Source: Artemisia argyi (taxonomy: Eukaryota > Streptophyta > Magnoliopsida > Asterales > Asteraceae). Taken from it: DNA of 64,000 bases. Shown one piece after another: positions 53,665-64,000 of the stretch (the stretch's first letter is position 1; each line of letters starts with the position of its first letter). A program made the position numbers and the translations under genes. The stretch spans positions 140,515,505-140,579,504 of the forward strand of contig CM060706.1 in the NCBI GenBank assembly GCA_030686995.1, written 5' to 3'. The notes under the pieces are model-generated. The model did no database searches and was not told the DNA's origin. It saw nothing but the letters and a program-made list of their open reading frames with translations.

Positions 53665-56600
53665 TGTAACAATTCGCAATTTCAGGATAATTACTATTCC
53701 CGGAAAAATTTCACTATTCACTTTTACTATTCATTTTTCCCGAAACTTTCCCGAAAGTTGATTTTTATTTGATATTCTCGAGTGATAAATCATTTCCATG
53801 GAAAATTAAATGTTTGACATTCGTCAGATCATTTTTGTGAAAGTTATTAAGGAATTACACGTTTTAGGGTAAAACGTCATTCAGAAATTCTACGCACAAC
53901 GAAATTCGACCCCGTCAGGTGACCCCACATCGGAAAAATGTTTGACACGCTCATGATTTATTTGAGAATTAATCGTGACTGAGAAAAACATGACCAAAGA
54001 CTTCCCAGCAGGTCACCCATGTCGGTACTAATCTCACATGAGCACGCTTAACCGAATGGGCGATTAACCGTTAGACCACGAAACGAGTTTCTAAGACGAT
54101 TTGAGTTTTCAAATTATTAGAAAAAGTCAACATATTTTTCCCTCCTCCATTGACCAAAAATCATCCCTTGATGTTATAAGTCATTTCGTGATTTTTAGGC
54201 TTACGGTTTGATGTCTAAAAGACATTTAATACCAACCGACACTAGACTGAGCCCAGTCTAGACATTATAAGTCATTTTAAATCATTTTTATCACATTAGA
54301 AAAGTAACATTTTACTTTTCTCAATTTTACGCAATATTCGTACGTTTTACGTATTACGCGTTTTAGACCCGTGTTTCCAGCTTTTAGCAGGGTTTTACAC
54401 CCAAATGGAACTTATCACCCATTTTATATTTTATTATGGGTCATATGGACATTTCTAACAATACTTTAAAGTTTCATAATTTTACGACACCCGGTTTTAC
54501 GTTTCGAGGCCTAATCATTTACGGTTGGCATTTCCCGGAGTCAAGAATGCATCTAATATCTAGATATTTTCATCCAACACACACCTCACCCCCCTTATCC
54601 TCTTTGAACCGCCAAAGGGGGGGGAGTCATGCCCTTGTGTGGCTTGATCTTGAGTCTTGTTGGTCTAGGATGCATACATGTGGATTTTTGGCAAAATATC
54701 TCATGAAAACTAACCTCCTCAAAGTCATATATATACTCCCTCCCCTCTCCTTATGGCCGGCCATCACAACACCTCAAAACACTCCATCCTTAGCTTTAAT
54801 TTCTTCCAAGATCTTGCAAGTTCAAGTGAAGTTCAAGTATAGAAACCCTAGTTTGATTATAAGCTACCAAAAATCTTCCAAACCCTAATATACTTGGTGT
54901 TTTCTCTTGAGTTTAAATCCACTCAATACACCTCAACCTTTATCATCCATCTTTCAAGAATACCAAGGGTAGAAAGATTGCATGAAGTGAAAAAAAAAGG
55001 GTTGAAGCAAGTCTATCAAAGTCCTATCCTTACATGTTAACTTCCTTTCATCTTTGAAAGCCAAAAGTTGTGAGCCAAACCCTAACTTGATTCTTGTTAA
55101 ATAATCATGTTCATGTTATTTACATATTATTTGTGCTATATATTGTCTTGTTATCATGTCCATGATGTATAAAAATGACCAAAACAAGTTATTGTTATTG
55201 ATTGTTAAAACAAGTTACTAAAACAAGCAAACTAGTGAATTTCTTGGTAAGACCTGATCAAAATGGTAAAAATTTGATATTGGATTATTACATATTACAG
55301 TAGAGGACTTAACAAGGAAACCATAGCAATTTGAACCACCTAAAACGAGTATACGAGTCAAAAGTTACGCCCATTTGAAGTTACCAAAGATTTCCGGCAA
55401 AACTGCCTAAACCTCCTGAATCGCATTCTGACTTTTTGAAAGTCCCACTTCTGGTCCGATTCATCAAAAAGTTAAAACACGAAAGTTGTCCGGAACGACG
55501 TTTTCGTTCAGGAACAAAGAAGCTCGAGCCCTGAAAATGCTTTCTGAGTGATAAAATTCTTCAAATTCTAAACAGCCCATTTTAAGGCGAAAGTCACTAG
55601 ATTATGGTTATACTTTGAAAGGAACAAGAGGTCTTATGACCTATAATCAAGACCACCACCATGGCTAGAGTCAAGGTTGTGTCTCATAACCATGGAACAA
55701 GGACCAAAGGTCATGGCTAGGCCATGACGAAATGACCAAGCCAACTTACAAAGGCGTAAACATGAAACAATGAAATTGGCGATAACATGAACAAGCAATT
55801 TGTATCTACTTCACCTAAAAGGAAACCATGAGATTTTACCAAGACAAATGGTCATACAAGACTTATGAAACTATCCCTAATAACAATCTTCATGTACTAA
55901 TAAACTTTCCTAAGTTTATTCAAATATCGGACATGTAACTTTTCGGATCAAAACTTATACTTTATCAACTACTACAATAGTAGGGAGCCTCATGTGAGGA
56001 GTTCATTATGTAAGCCGTCGAGTTGAGTTGTGGATTTACGAGTTAAAGTGTCCTGGCTCCTCGAACGCTTACTAACATGACTTCTGAATTATGTCGGCCC
56101 GAACGGTAGTAAACGATATACAAAACATACATGTTCATGAATCTTTTCTTACAAAGACTTACAATATACATCATACCACATCATGGACTTAGATGCAAGA
56201 TATATATATAGGCACTCCGTTATATTACTCAAATCCTAAGTCACAACATTCGATTATAGGTTGCTCGTAGAAACCTTCATGATTCAACCGTTACATTCAT
56301 TACTTGCTATCTTACTTAAGGTGAGTTCATAGCCCCACTTCACATTACTTCAATGTTTTACAAACCCTTGGGGGGAATACATGCTATTATTTTCTACTCG
56401 AACACAATGCTTTCTACTGTATGCTATTCGACTATGTTTTATTATCACTAAGTAACAACCTTGCTAAACCGAGATCCCTTATTATGAACCATTTAATCAC
56501 TAGCAATAGTGAGCGCAAATATTGTGAATAGGCCTATTGGGATTGACGAATCCCATTTGTATTGACTAAGTTCAAACAAATGCATTAATATTTGAGATTT

Positions 56601-57213
56601 AGGTATGTTAGCAAAGTACCTACCGGGATAAATCTGCCGATCGATATTGGTACACGTTAACGTTATGGTGTCATAAGCTTAGTGTATAATAACCTTTCCG
56701 GGCATATAACAACGTAGCCCATCATTGTTTTCCAAATATTGGTGTGAGTCTATAGCTCACACTACGATTATTGTGTTCAAACGATTTAACTACAAACACT
56801 ACGATTATTGTGTTCAAACGATTTAACTACAAACACTACGATTATTGTGTTCAACGATTTACTACCAACACTTTGTGTTCAAACGATTTAACAAACTCTA
56901 TGAATATCACTCAACCTTTGTGTTGACCTCTCAAGCATGTATTTCAGGTTCATGACGATCAAGGATGGCACGGAAGGGCACGGATGTTCAAGAGGGCTAT
57001 AAATTTTATTATCATTCAAAAACTCACTTAATGTGATTTGTAAACATGGAACCAATTGGGACCTCATTTTGTAACCTCTGATATTTATATAATTTGAATG
57101 ATACATCTTTTAAAACGACTCAATTGGAGTTCGTTTTCTATTATTGTGACTATTGTGCCGTCAAGTAACACCCAGTTCGAATTCCGCTGCAACCATGAAT
57201 TGGGGGTGTTACA
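53665..57213 (+). repeat. 5' LTR of the LARD-like element
   Basis: 3,549 bp. A likely promoter is at about 54727-54760 (CATATATATACTCCCTCCCC). A four-fold tandem repeat of about 38 bp (CTACGATTATTGTGTTCAAA) lies at 56758-56890. The 150-codon frame at 54436-54888 is not conserved as a frame in the other LTR. Confidence 0.92.
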
Positions 57214-57216
57214 GAT

Positions 57217-57229
57217 TGGTACCAGAGCC
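57217..57229 (+). other. Primer-binding site of the LARD-like element
   Basis: TGGTACCAGAGCC, three bases after the LTR, one mismatch from the initiator-Met tRNA complement TGGTATCAGAGCC. Confidence 0.8.
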
Positions 57230-57349
57230 ATGGTTATAGAGAAACGGGTCTAAGTGAGACCTAAACTATAACTACAATCACAAACAAAAACATTTTATAG
57301 CCTTCCGCTCTCCGTGTCTTCCATCCTCCAGACGATTATGGACTTAGTA

Positions 57350-57545
57350 AGCATGTTATGCTTCACAAACATATAAGTATATTGATATATACACACTAGG
57401 CATTTTATGCTACATGAACACATATTAGTATATTGATATATACACACTAAGCATTTTATGCTACATGAACATATAAGTATATTGATATATACACACTAGG
57501 CATTTTATGCTACATGAACATATTAGTATATTGATATATAAACTC
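57350..57545 (+). repeat. Tandem repeat, about 60-bp unit, three to four copies
   Basis: Units with GTATATTGATATATACACAC and CATTTTATGCTACATGAACA recur about every 60 bp. Confidence 0.85.
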
Positions 57546-57651
57546 GGTTTATTTTCAATCATTTATCTAAACAATGAACTAAACATATTTGTGTATGCCT
57601 ATTCTAAGGCATTTCGACATAGCCACACTCTCCCAATCATGTTCCTACTCC

Positions 57652-58215
57652 AACATTATATGTCCAAGACATTGTAACTGATTACAATGGTCTCATTCAC
57701 TTTTCAAGACATTGTGAGATACAATGGTCTCATTCATTTTCCAAGACATTGTGAGATACAATGGTCTCATTCATTTTTCAAGACATTGTGAGATACAATG
57801 GTCTCATTCACTTTTCCAAGACATTGTGAGATACAATGGTCTCATTCACTTTTCAAGACATTGTGAGATACAATGGTCTCATTCATTTTCCAAGACATTG
57901 TGAGATACAATGGTCTCATTCATTTTTCAAGACATTGTGAGATACAATGGTCTCATTCACTTTTCCAAGACATTGTGAGATACAATGGTCTCATTCACTT
58001 TTCAAGACATTGTGAGATACAATGGTCTCATTCATTTTCCAAGACATTGTGAGATACAATGGTCTCATTCATTTTCCAAGACATTGTATGATACAATGGT
58101 CTTAATCATTTCTCAAATGTTTTGAGTCACCTAATGGTTTAACCTACTTCCCAGACATTGTGAATTGCACAATGGTCTAACCTACTTCTGAGACATTGTG
58201 ATTTGTGCAATGGTC
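57652..58215 (+). repeat. Tandem array of hairpin-forming 37-bp units with higher-order period
   Basis: About twelve good and two degenerate copies of AAGACATTGTGAGATACAAT followed by GGTCTCATTCA and a short T/C spacer. Within each unit CATTGT and ACAATG form a stem around GAGAT. The spacers follow a repeating series of four forms, so four-unit blocks of about 150 bp were themselves duplicated. Confidence 0.9.
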
Positions 58216-60072
58216 TCTGGAATTATTTCACGACCTCATCAATATCATTTCTTATGATATCAAAAATCCATCACAATCTAACGATTTCCAAACAAGAAAT
58301 ATGAGATTTCTAAAGGACAAACTAATCCATCATCGACAAAAGCTGAACTTTCTCTGCATTCATTAAGGTTTTCTGATGAAACCTTCATTATTAAAAGTTC
58401 GTGATCCTAGCCAAGTATGTTCTATTTTAGAACTACTTAAAACTTCCTTTCCATACGTATCTACCCTTACTACCTTCTATGCAATGGAATATGAAAACAT
58501 ACGTTACAAGTCTAGTATGGACGGGACTTGCAACTTAAGGGTTGACATCGCCTTTGTTTAGTGAATAGTTCCCCAAAACCAACGGACATATCACAAGTAT
58601 ACCTAATTTAGGTATTTGAAAATTTTATCGAACCTTGGCTAAATATAGACTAGTCACCTATATTTAACCTAGGGACAGTGGAATATAGTCTGACTAACTA
58701 TATTCGACTTAAAATTTTCAAATACTGAGAGTAGTTGTACTAGGGTTATGTTTAGGGTGATTTCCTACATGAACACGATAAACCACCAGAATACATTAAA
58801 ACAATCTAGAGACACGATAGTGTCTTACCACTCAGCGAGATCTTAACACCTTATTTGTATGATCTAAATTCATTCTTGAAATTTTTCATTTATGAGATAA
58901 TCCGAACTACTATCTTGGGATAGTTACCAATTATTCTCTTCATCCTGTAGAAGTACCATCCTGTTTAGGATACCATTCCATCATAAACTTTTAAAATCTC
59001 TTAAGATTTTCAAAACAAACTCAACATCTATACCTAAAAGTATTAATGTTAAGCATACACTACACACTTTTGTTCATCAACATATCATAACATTATCTTC
59101 ACAACCGTTGGAACCACAAGCTCATTAACAGATCTTGATGCACTTTTAAAGCTCAAATCATCCTTAGTTACACCACAAGCACCCTTATCAGCTTTACAAG
59201 TTTGAATATTCATCTTGTACTTTTGGAACACCAGTATCATCTCGTAATACACTACCTTGTAACTCACCGGCTAAGTATGAATGTTGTGTCGGGAATTCTT
59301 GAGTAGGATGATTTATAATGTCCTTATTTGAATGGATTGGGATGCCTTTTTATTTAAATAAAGAAATTATAAATCATCAAACCATACGTTTATATTCCTT
59401 TAGTTACATTGTTTGGGATGCCTCTCTATGTAAATAAAGAATTATAAACAAGTGGGCTTATTTGTATCCGAAATAACATAAGTATGAAGTCAACCTACAT
59501 TACATTGCTCGGGTATGGCTTGATACCTACATTACATTGCTCGGGTATGGCATGATACCTACATTATATTCGCCACAAGAAATCCTATCTTTTCACCAAC
59601 ATCGCTTCAAACCATGACATAAACACTATGTACAACAACCGATTACCTACTAGACTATGATTGCGACTACTATCCCAATTTCCATTGATATTCCACTACT
59701 ATATCAATTTCCATTTATTGGATTCCTATGTAAATTGCTATTGTTGTTCAAACTGTTATATCAATTGCTATTGATACTTGACAACTATATCAATTTCCAT
59801 TTTGATATTTAACTATATCAATTTCTGTACAACTACTATATCAATTTCTATTAATAATCGACTGCTATATCAATTTTCTTTGATATTCGACTATTATATG
59901 GATCTCTACTGATATTCAACCATGTTATCAATCTCTATTGACACACCATATTCTGAGACAAATCAAACTACATCACTAGTAATTCCAGACTTTGGTCCTC
60001 ATAAGTAACCACACCTTTTCATCGACACCACTCCAACATATGACACACATAGAACTTCGGGACGAAGTTCCC
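58216..60072 (+). other. Rest of the LARD internal region, non-coding
   Basis: No gag or pol motif. 59485-59570 repeats TACATTACATTGCTCGGGTATGG twice; 59640-59950 has loosely repeated ACTATATCAATTTCC units. The short frames here have no recognisable domain. Confidence 0.7.
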
Positions 60073-60088
60073 CGTAAGGGGTAGAGAC
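60073..60088 (+). other. Polypurine tract of the LARD-like element
   Basis: GTAAGGGGTAGAGAC directly before the 3' LTR, the expected second-strand primer. Confidence 0.65.
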
Positions 60089-63000
60089 TGTAACAATTCG
60101 CAATTTCAGGATAATTACTATTCCCGGAAAATTTCACTATTCACTTTTACTATTCATTTTTCCCGAAACTTTCCCGAAAGTTGATTTTTATTTGATATTC
60201 TCGAGTGATAAATCATTTCCATGGCAAATTAAATGTTTGACATTCGTCAGATCATTTTTGTGAAAGTTATTAAGGAATTACACGTTTTAGGGTAAAACGT
60301 CATTCAGAAATTCTACGCACAACGAAATTCGACCCCGTCAGGTGACCCCACATCGGAAAAATGTTTGACACGCTCATGATTTATTTGAGAATTAATCGTG
60401 ACTGAGAAAAACATGACCAAAGACTTCCCAGCAGGTCACCCATGTCGGTACTAATCTCACATGAGCACGCTTAACCGAATGGGCGATTAACCGTTAGACC
60501 ACGAAACGAGTTTCTAAGACGATTTGAGTTTTCAAATTATTAGAAAAAGTCAACATATTTTTCCCTCCTCCATTGACCAAAAATCATCCCTTGATGTTAT
60601 AAGTCATTTCGTGATTTTTAGGCTTACGGTTTGATGTCTAAAAGACATTTAATACCAACCGACACTAGACTGAGCCCAGTCTAGACATTATAAGTCATTT
60701 TAAATCATTTTTATCACATTAGAAAAGTAACATTTTACTTTTCTCAATTTTACGCAATATTCGTACGTTTTACGTATTACGCGTTTTAGACCCGTGTTTC
60801 CAGCTTTTAGCAGGGTTTTACACCCAAATGGAACTTATCACCCATTTTATATTTTATTATGGGTCATATGGACATTTCTAACAATACTTTAAAGTTTCAT
60901 AATTTTACGACACCCGGTTTTACGTTTCGAGGCCTAATCATTTACGGTTGGCATTTCCCGGAGTCAAGAATGCATCTAATATCTAGATATTTTCATCCAA
61001 CACACACCTCACCCCCCTTATCCTCTTTGAACCGCCAAAGGGGGGGGGAGTCATGCCCTTGTGTGGCTTGATCTTGAGTCTTGTTGGTCTAGGATGCATA
61101 CATGTGGATTTTTGGCAAAATATCTCATGAAAACTAACCTCCTCAAAGTCATATATATACTCCCTCCCCTCTCCTTATGGCCGGCCATCACAACACCTCA
61201 AAACACTCCATCCTTAGCTTTAATTTCTTCCAAGATCTTGCAAGTTCAAGTGAAGTTCAAGTATAGAAACCCTAGTTTGATTATAAGCTACCAAAAATCT
61301 TCCAAACCCTAATATACTTGGTGTTTTCTCTTGAGTTTAAATCCACTCAATACACCTCAACCTTTATCATCCATCTTTCAAGAATACCAAGGGTAGAAAG
61401 ATTGCATGAAGTGAAAAAAAAAGGGTTGAAGCAAGTCTATCAAAGTCCTATCCTTACATGTTAACTTCCTTTCATCTTTGAAAGCCAAAAGTTGTGAGCC
61501 AAACCCTAACTTGATTCTTGTTAAATAATCATGTTCATGTTATTTACATATTATTTGTGCTATATATTGTCTTGTTATCATGTCCATGATGTATAAAAAT
61601 GACCAAAACAAGTTATTGTTATTGATTGTTAAAACAAGTTACTAAAACAAGCAAACTAGTGAATTTCTTGGTAAGACCTGATCAAAATGGTAAAAATTTG
61701 ATATTGGATTATTACATATTACAGTAGAGGACTTAACAAGGAAACCATAGCAATTTGAACCACCTAAAACGAGTATACGAGTCAAAAGTTACGCCCATTT
61801 GAAGTTACCAAAGATTTCCGGCAAAACTGCCTAAACCTCCTGAATCGCATTCTGACTTTTTGAAAGTCCCACTTCTGGTCCGATTCATCAAAAAGTTAAA
61901 ACACGAAAGTTGTCCGGAACGACGTTTTCGTTCAGGAACAAAGAAGCTCGAGCCCTGAAAATGCTTTCCGAGTGATAAAATTCTTCAAATTCTAAACAGC
62001 CCATTTTAAGGCGAAAGTCACTAGATTATGGTTATACTTTGAAAGGAACAAGAGGTCTTATGACCTATAATCAAGACCACCACCATGGCTAGAGTCAAGG
62101 TTGTGTCTCATAACCATGGAACAAGGACCAAAGGTCATGGCTAGGCCATGACGAAATGACCAAGCCAACTTACAAAGGCGTAAACATGAAACAATGAAAT
62201 TGGCGATAACATGAACAAGCAATTTGTATCTACTTCACCTAAAAGGAAACCATGAGATTTTACCAAGACAAATGGTCATACAAGACTTATGAAACTATCC
62301 CTAATAACAATCTTCATGTACTAATAAACTTTCCTAAGTTTATTCAAATATCGGACATGTAACTTTTCGGATCAAAACTTATACTTTATCAACTACTACA
62401 ATAGTAGGGAGCCTCATGTGAGGAGTTCATTATGTAAGCCGTCGAGTTGAGTTGTGGATTTACGAGTTAAAGTGTCCTGGCTCCTCGAACGCTTACTAAC
62501 ATGACTTCTGAATTATGTCGGCCCGAACGGTAGTAAACGATATACAAAACATACATGTTCATGAATCTTTTCTTACAAAGACTTACAATATACATCATAC
62601 CACATCATGGACTTAGATGCAAGATATATATATAGGCACTCCGTTATATTACTCAAATCCTAAGTCACAACATTCGATTATAGGTTGCTCGTAGAAACCT
62701 TCATGATTCAACCGTTACATTCATTACTTGCTATCTTACTTAAGGTGAGTTCATAGCCCCACTTCACATTACTTCAATGTTTTACAAACCCTTGGGGGGA
62801 ATACATGCTATTATTTTCTACTCGAACACAATGCTTTCTACTGTATGCTATTCGACTATGTTTTATTATTACTAAGTAACAACCTTGCTAAACCGAGATC
62901 CCTTATTATGAACCATTTAATCACTAGCAATAGTGAGCGCAAATATTGTGAATAGGCCTATTGGGATTGACGAATCCCATTTGTATTGACTAAGTTCAAA

Positions 63001-63637
63001 CAAATGCATTAATATTTGAGATTTAGGTATGTTAGCAAAGTACCTACCGGGATAAATCTGCCGATCGATATTGGTACACGTTAACGTTATGGTGTCATAA
63101 GCTTAGTGTATAATAACCTTTCCGGGCATATAACAACGTAGCCCATCATTGTTTTCCAAATATTGGTGTGAGTCTATAGCTCACACTACGATTATTGTGT
63201 TCAAACGATTTAACTACAAACACTACGATTATTGTGTTCAAACGATTTAACTACAAACACTACGATTATTGTGTTCAACGATTTACTACCAACACTTTGT
63301 GTTCAAACGATTTAACAAACTCTATGAATATCACTCAACCTTTGTGTTGACCTCTCAAGCATGTATTTCAGGTTCATGACGATCAAGGATGGCACGGAAG
63401 GGCACGGATGTTCAAGAGGGCTATAAATTTTATTATCATTCAAAAACTCACTTAATGTGATTTGTAAACATGGAACCAATTGGGACCTCATTTTGTAACC
63501 TCTGATATTTATATAATTTGAATGATACATCTTTTAAAACGACTCAATTGGAGTTCGTTTTCTATTATTGTGACTATTGTGCCGTCAAGTAACACCCAGT
63601 TCGAATTCCGCTGCAACCATGAATTGGGGGTGTTACA
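60089..63637 (+). repeat. 3' LTR of the LARD-like element
   Basis: Near-identical to 53665-57213. One G more in the G run near 61040-61049 splits the open frame seen in the 5' LTR. Confidence 0.92.
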
Positions 63638-64000
63638 CCTTACAGGTTTGCTTACTTAAGCTTATGGTGCCACATGTTCCTCGGGCTTGAAAGGGCAGGA
63701 ACTTTGATTGACCAGGTTTTCTACCTATGCTGAAATTGACTGCAATGCCTTTTTATGATGATATAAATGGTAAAGGAAACTGTCATCCTAAATTTTTTAT
63801 AAGTGATAATTGTGGCATTGTTGTTGTTCTTGAGGCACTTTCCAGGGTTTTTTTCAGGTTTTTTTGTTCGAGTTTGTGTGTAAGTACCCTTTTGTTAATT
63901 TAATTTGCTTATGTGTTTTTTGAATTGGATTATCGATGAATGCAGCGTTCACACTTCTCACAAGAAATGCAATATTTGCTATGCTGGAAGGATCAATAGG
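63638..64000 (+). other. Host sequence after the LARD; possible gene continuation
   Basis: Begins with the target duplication and CTTACAG|GTTTGC, a good acceptor-like site. Further splice-like sites: TTTTTTCAG near 63859, GTAAGT near 63881, AATGCAG ending 63945. The last 55 bases could be an exon, but its frame cannot be decided in this window. Confidence 0.25.

Larger units (their letters stand above)
53665..63637 (+). mobile_element. LARD-like non-autonomous LTR retrotransposon, very young
   Basis: Two direct repeats of 3,549 bp (53665-57213 and 60089-63637) begin TGTAAC and end GTTACA and are flanked by the 5-bp target duplication CCTTA (53660-53664 and 63638-63642). By eye only about five differences separate the LTRs: three substitutions and two homopolymer changes. 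The internal 2.9 kb starts with an initiator-Met type primer site and ends with a purine tract but encodes neither gag nor pol. Very long LTRs with a non-coding conserved middle match the definition of a large retrotransposon derivative (LARD). The end of the internal part (TTCGGGACGAAGTTCC) resembles the pol end of chromovirus-type gypsy elements, a candidate source of helper proteins. Confidence 0.92.

Noticed and set aside
54436..54888. 150-codon frame (and its split copy at 60859-61312) as a gene
   Set aside because: It lies across the probable promoter of the LARD LTR and is broken in the other LTR by one base; no domain.
57652..58215. Regular repeats that could suggest a CRISPR array
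   Set aside because: The spacers are near-identical 6-9 bp pieces, not unique sequences of about 30 bp, and the setting is a plant retrotransposon.
53665..63637. Assembly duplication as explanation of the 3.5 kb repeats
   Set aside because: The repeats have TG...CA ends, a shared 5-bp target duplication outside, and primer and polypurine sites inside, as expected for LTRs.

Overview
The window is nuclear DNA of a flowering plant, most probably a member of the daisy family (Asteraceae). It is AT-rich, has spliced plant genes with GT-AG introns, and is mostly mobile elements. The copia polyprotein with a long coiled-coil stretch between gag and protease, and the gag-protease-only gypsy family, look like families I know from Asteraceae genomes. 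The species cannot be read from the sequence. There is no prokaryotic, organellar or CRISPR signal.

Host genes are few. The clearest is an intact six-exon COBRA gene (44803-47416, + strand, 449 residues, GPI-anchored cell-wall protein). A second COBRA copy at 3778-4728 keeps the first three exons and the splice sites but stops just inside exon 4. A third, badly decayed COBRA relic lies at about 50540-50830. A decayed gene resembling RRP6-like 3 (minus strand, exons between 12339 and 8078) sits between them; its introns and 5' side have been invaded by mobile elements. A single-exon RNase H-fold gene lies at 49392-50036 (minus). Near 53090-53664 and after 63638 there may be the untranslated start of another gene, split by a 10 kb element.

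Layout: 389-3582 R2-like non-LTR reverse transcriptase with zinc fingers and a restriction-like endonuclease, broken by one frameshift; 3778-4728 truncated COBRA; about 5500-6191 orphan CACTA end; 7302-7563 Stowaway MITE; 8078-12339 RRP6L3-like pseudogene carrying a 2 kb non-autonomous LTR element (8458-10413); 12455-17456 L1-type LINE with a 16-bp target duplication; about 18800-20990 decayed copia; about 21900-41660 a three-level nest (foldback element, holding a gypsy gag-protease element, holding a 10.5 kb copia element); 42451-42972 probable solo LTR; 44803-47416 COBRA; 49392-50036 RNase H-like gene; 50540-52400 COBRA relic, local repeat field and a 625-bp hAT-like element; 53665-63637 a very young LARD-like element with 3.55 kb LTRs.

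The most unusual items are the restriction-like-endonuclease non-LTR element (plant LINEs normally carry an AP-type endonuclease, as the one at 12455-17456 does), the foldback element built from A-tracts repeated every 10 bp (predicted curved DNA) alternating with short inverted-repeat arrays, the near-identical long LTRs of the LARD with a higher-order array of hairpin-forming repeats inside, and the truncated but still open COBRA copy. All calls rest on reading the sequence by eye; no database search was possible.
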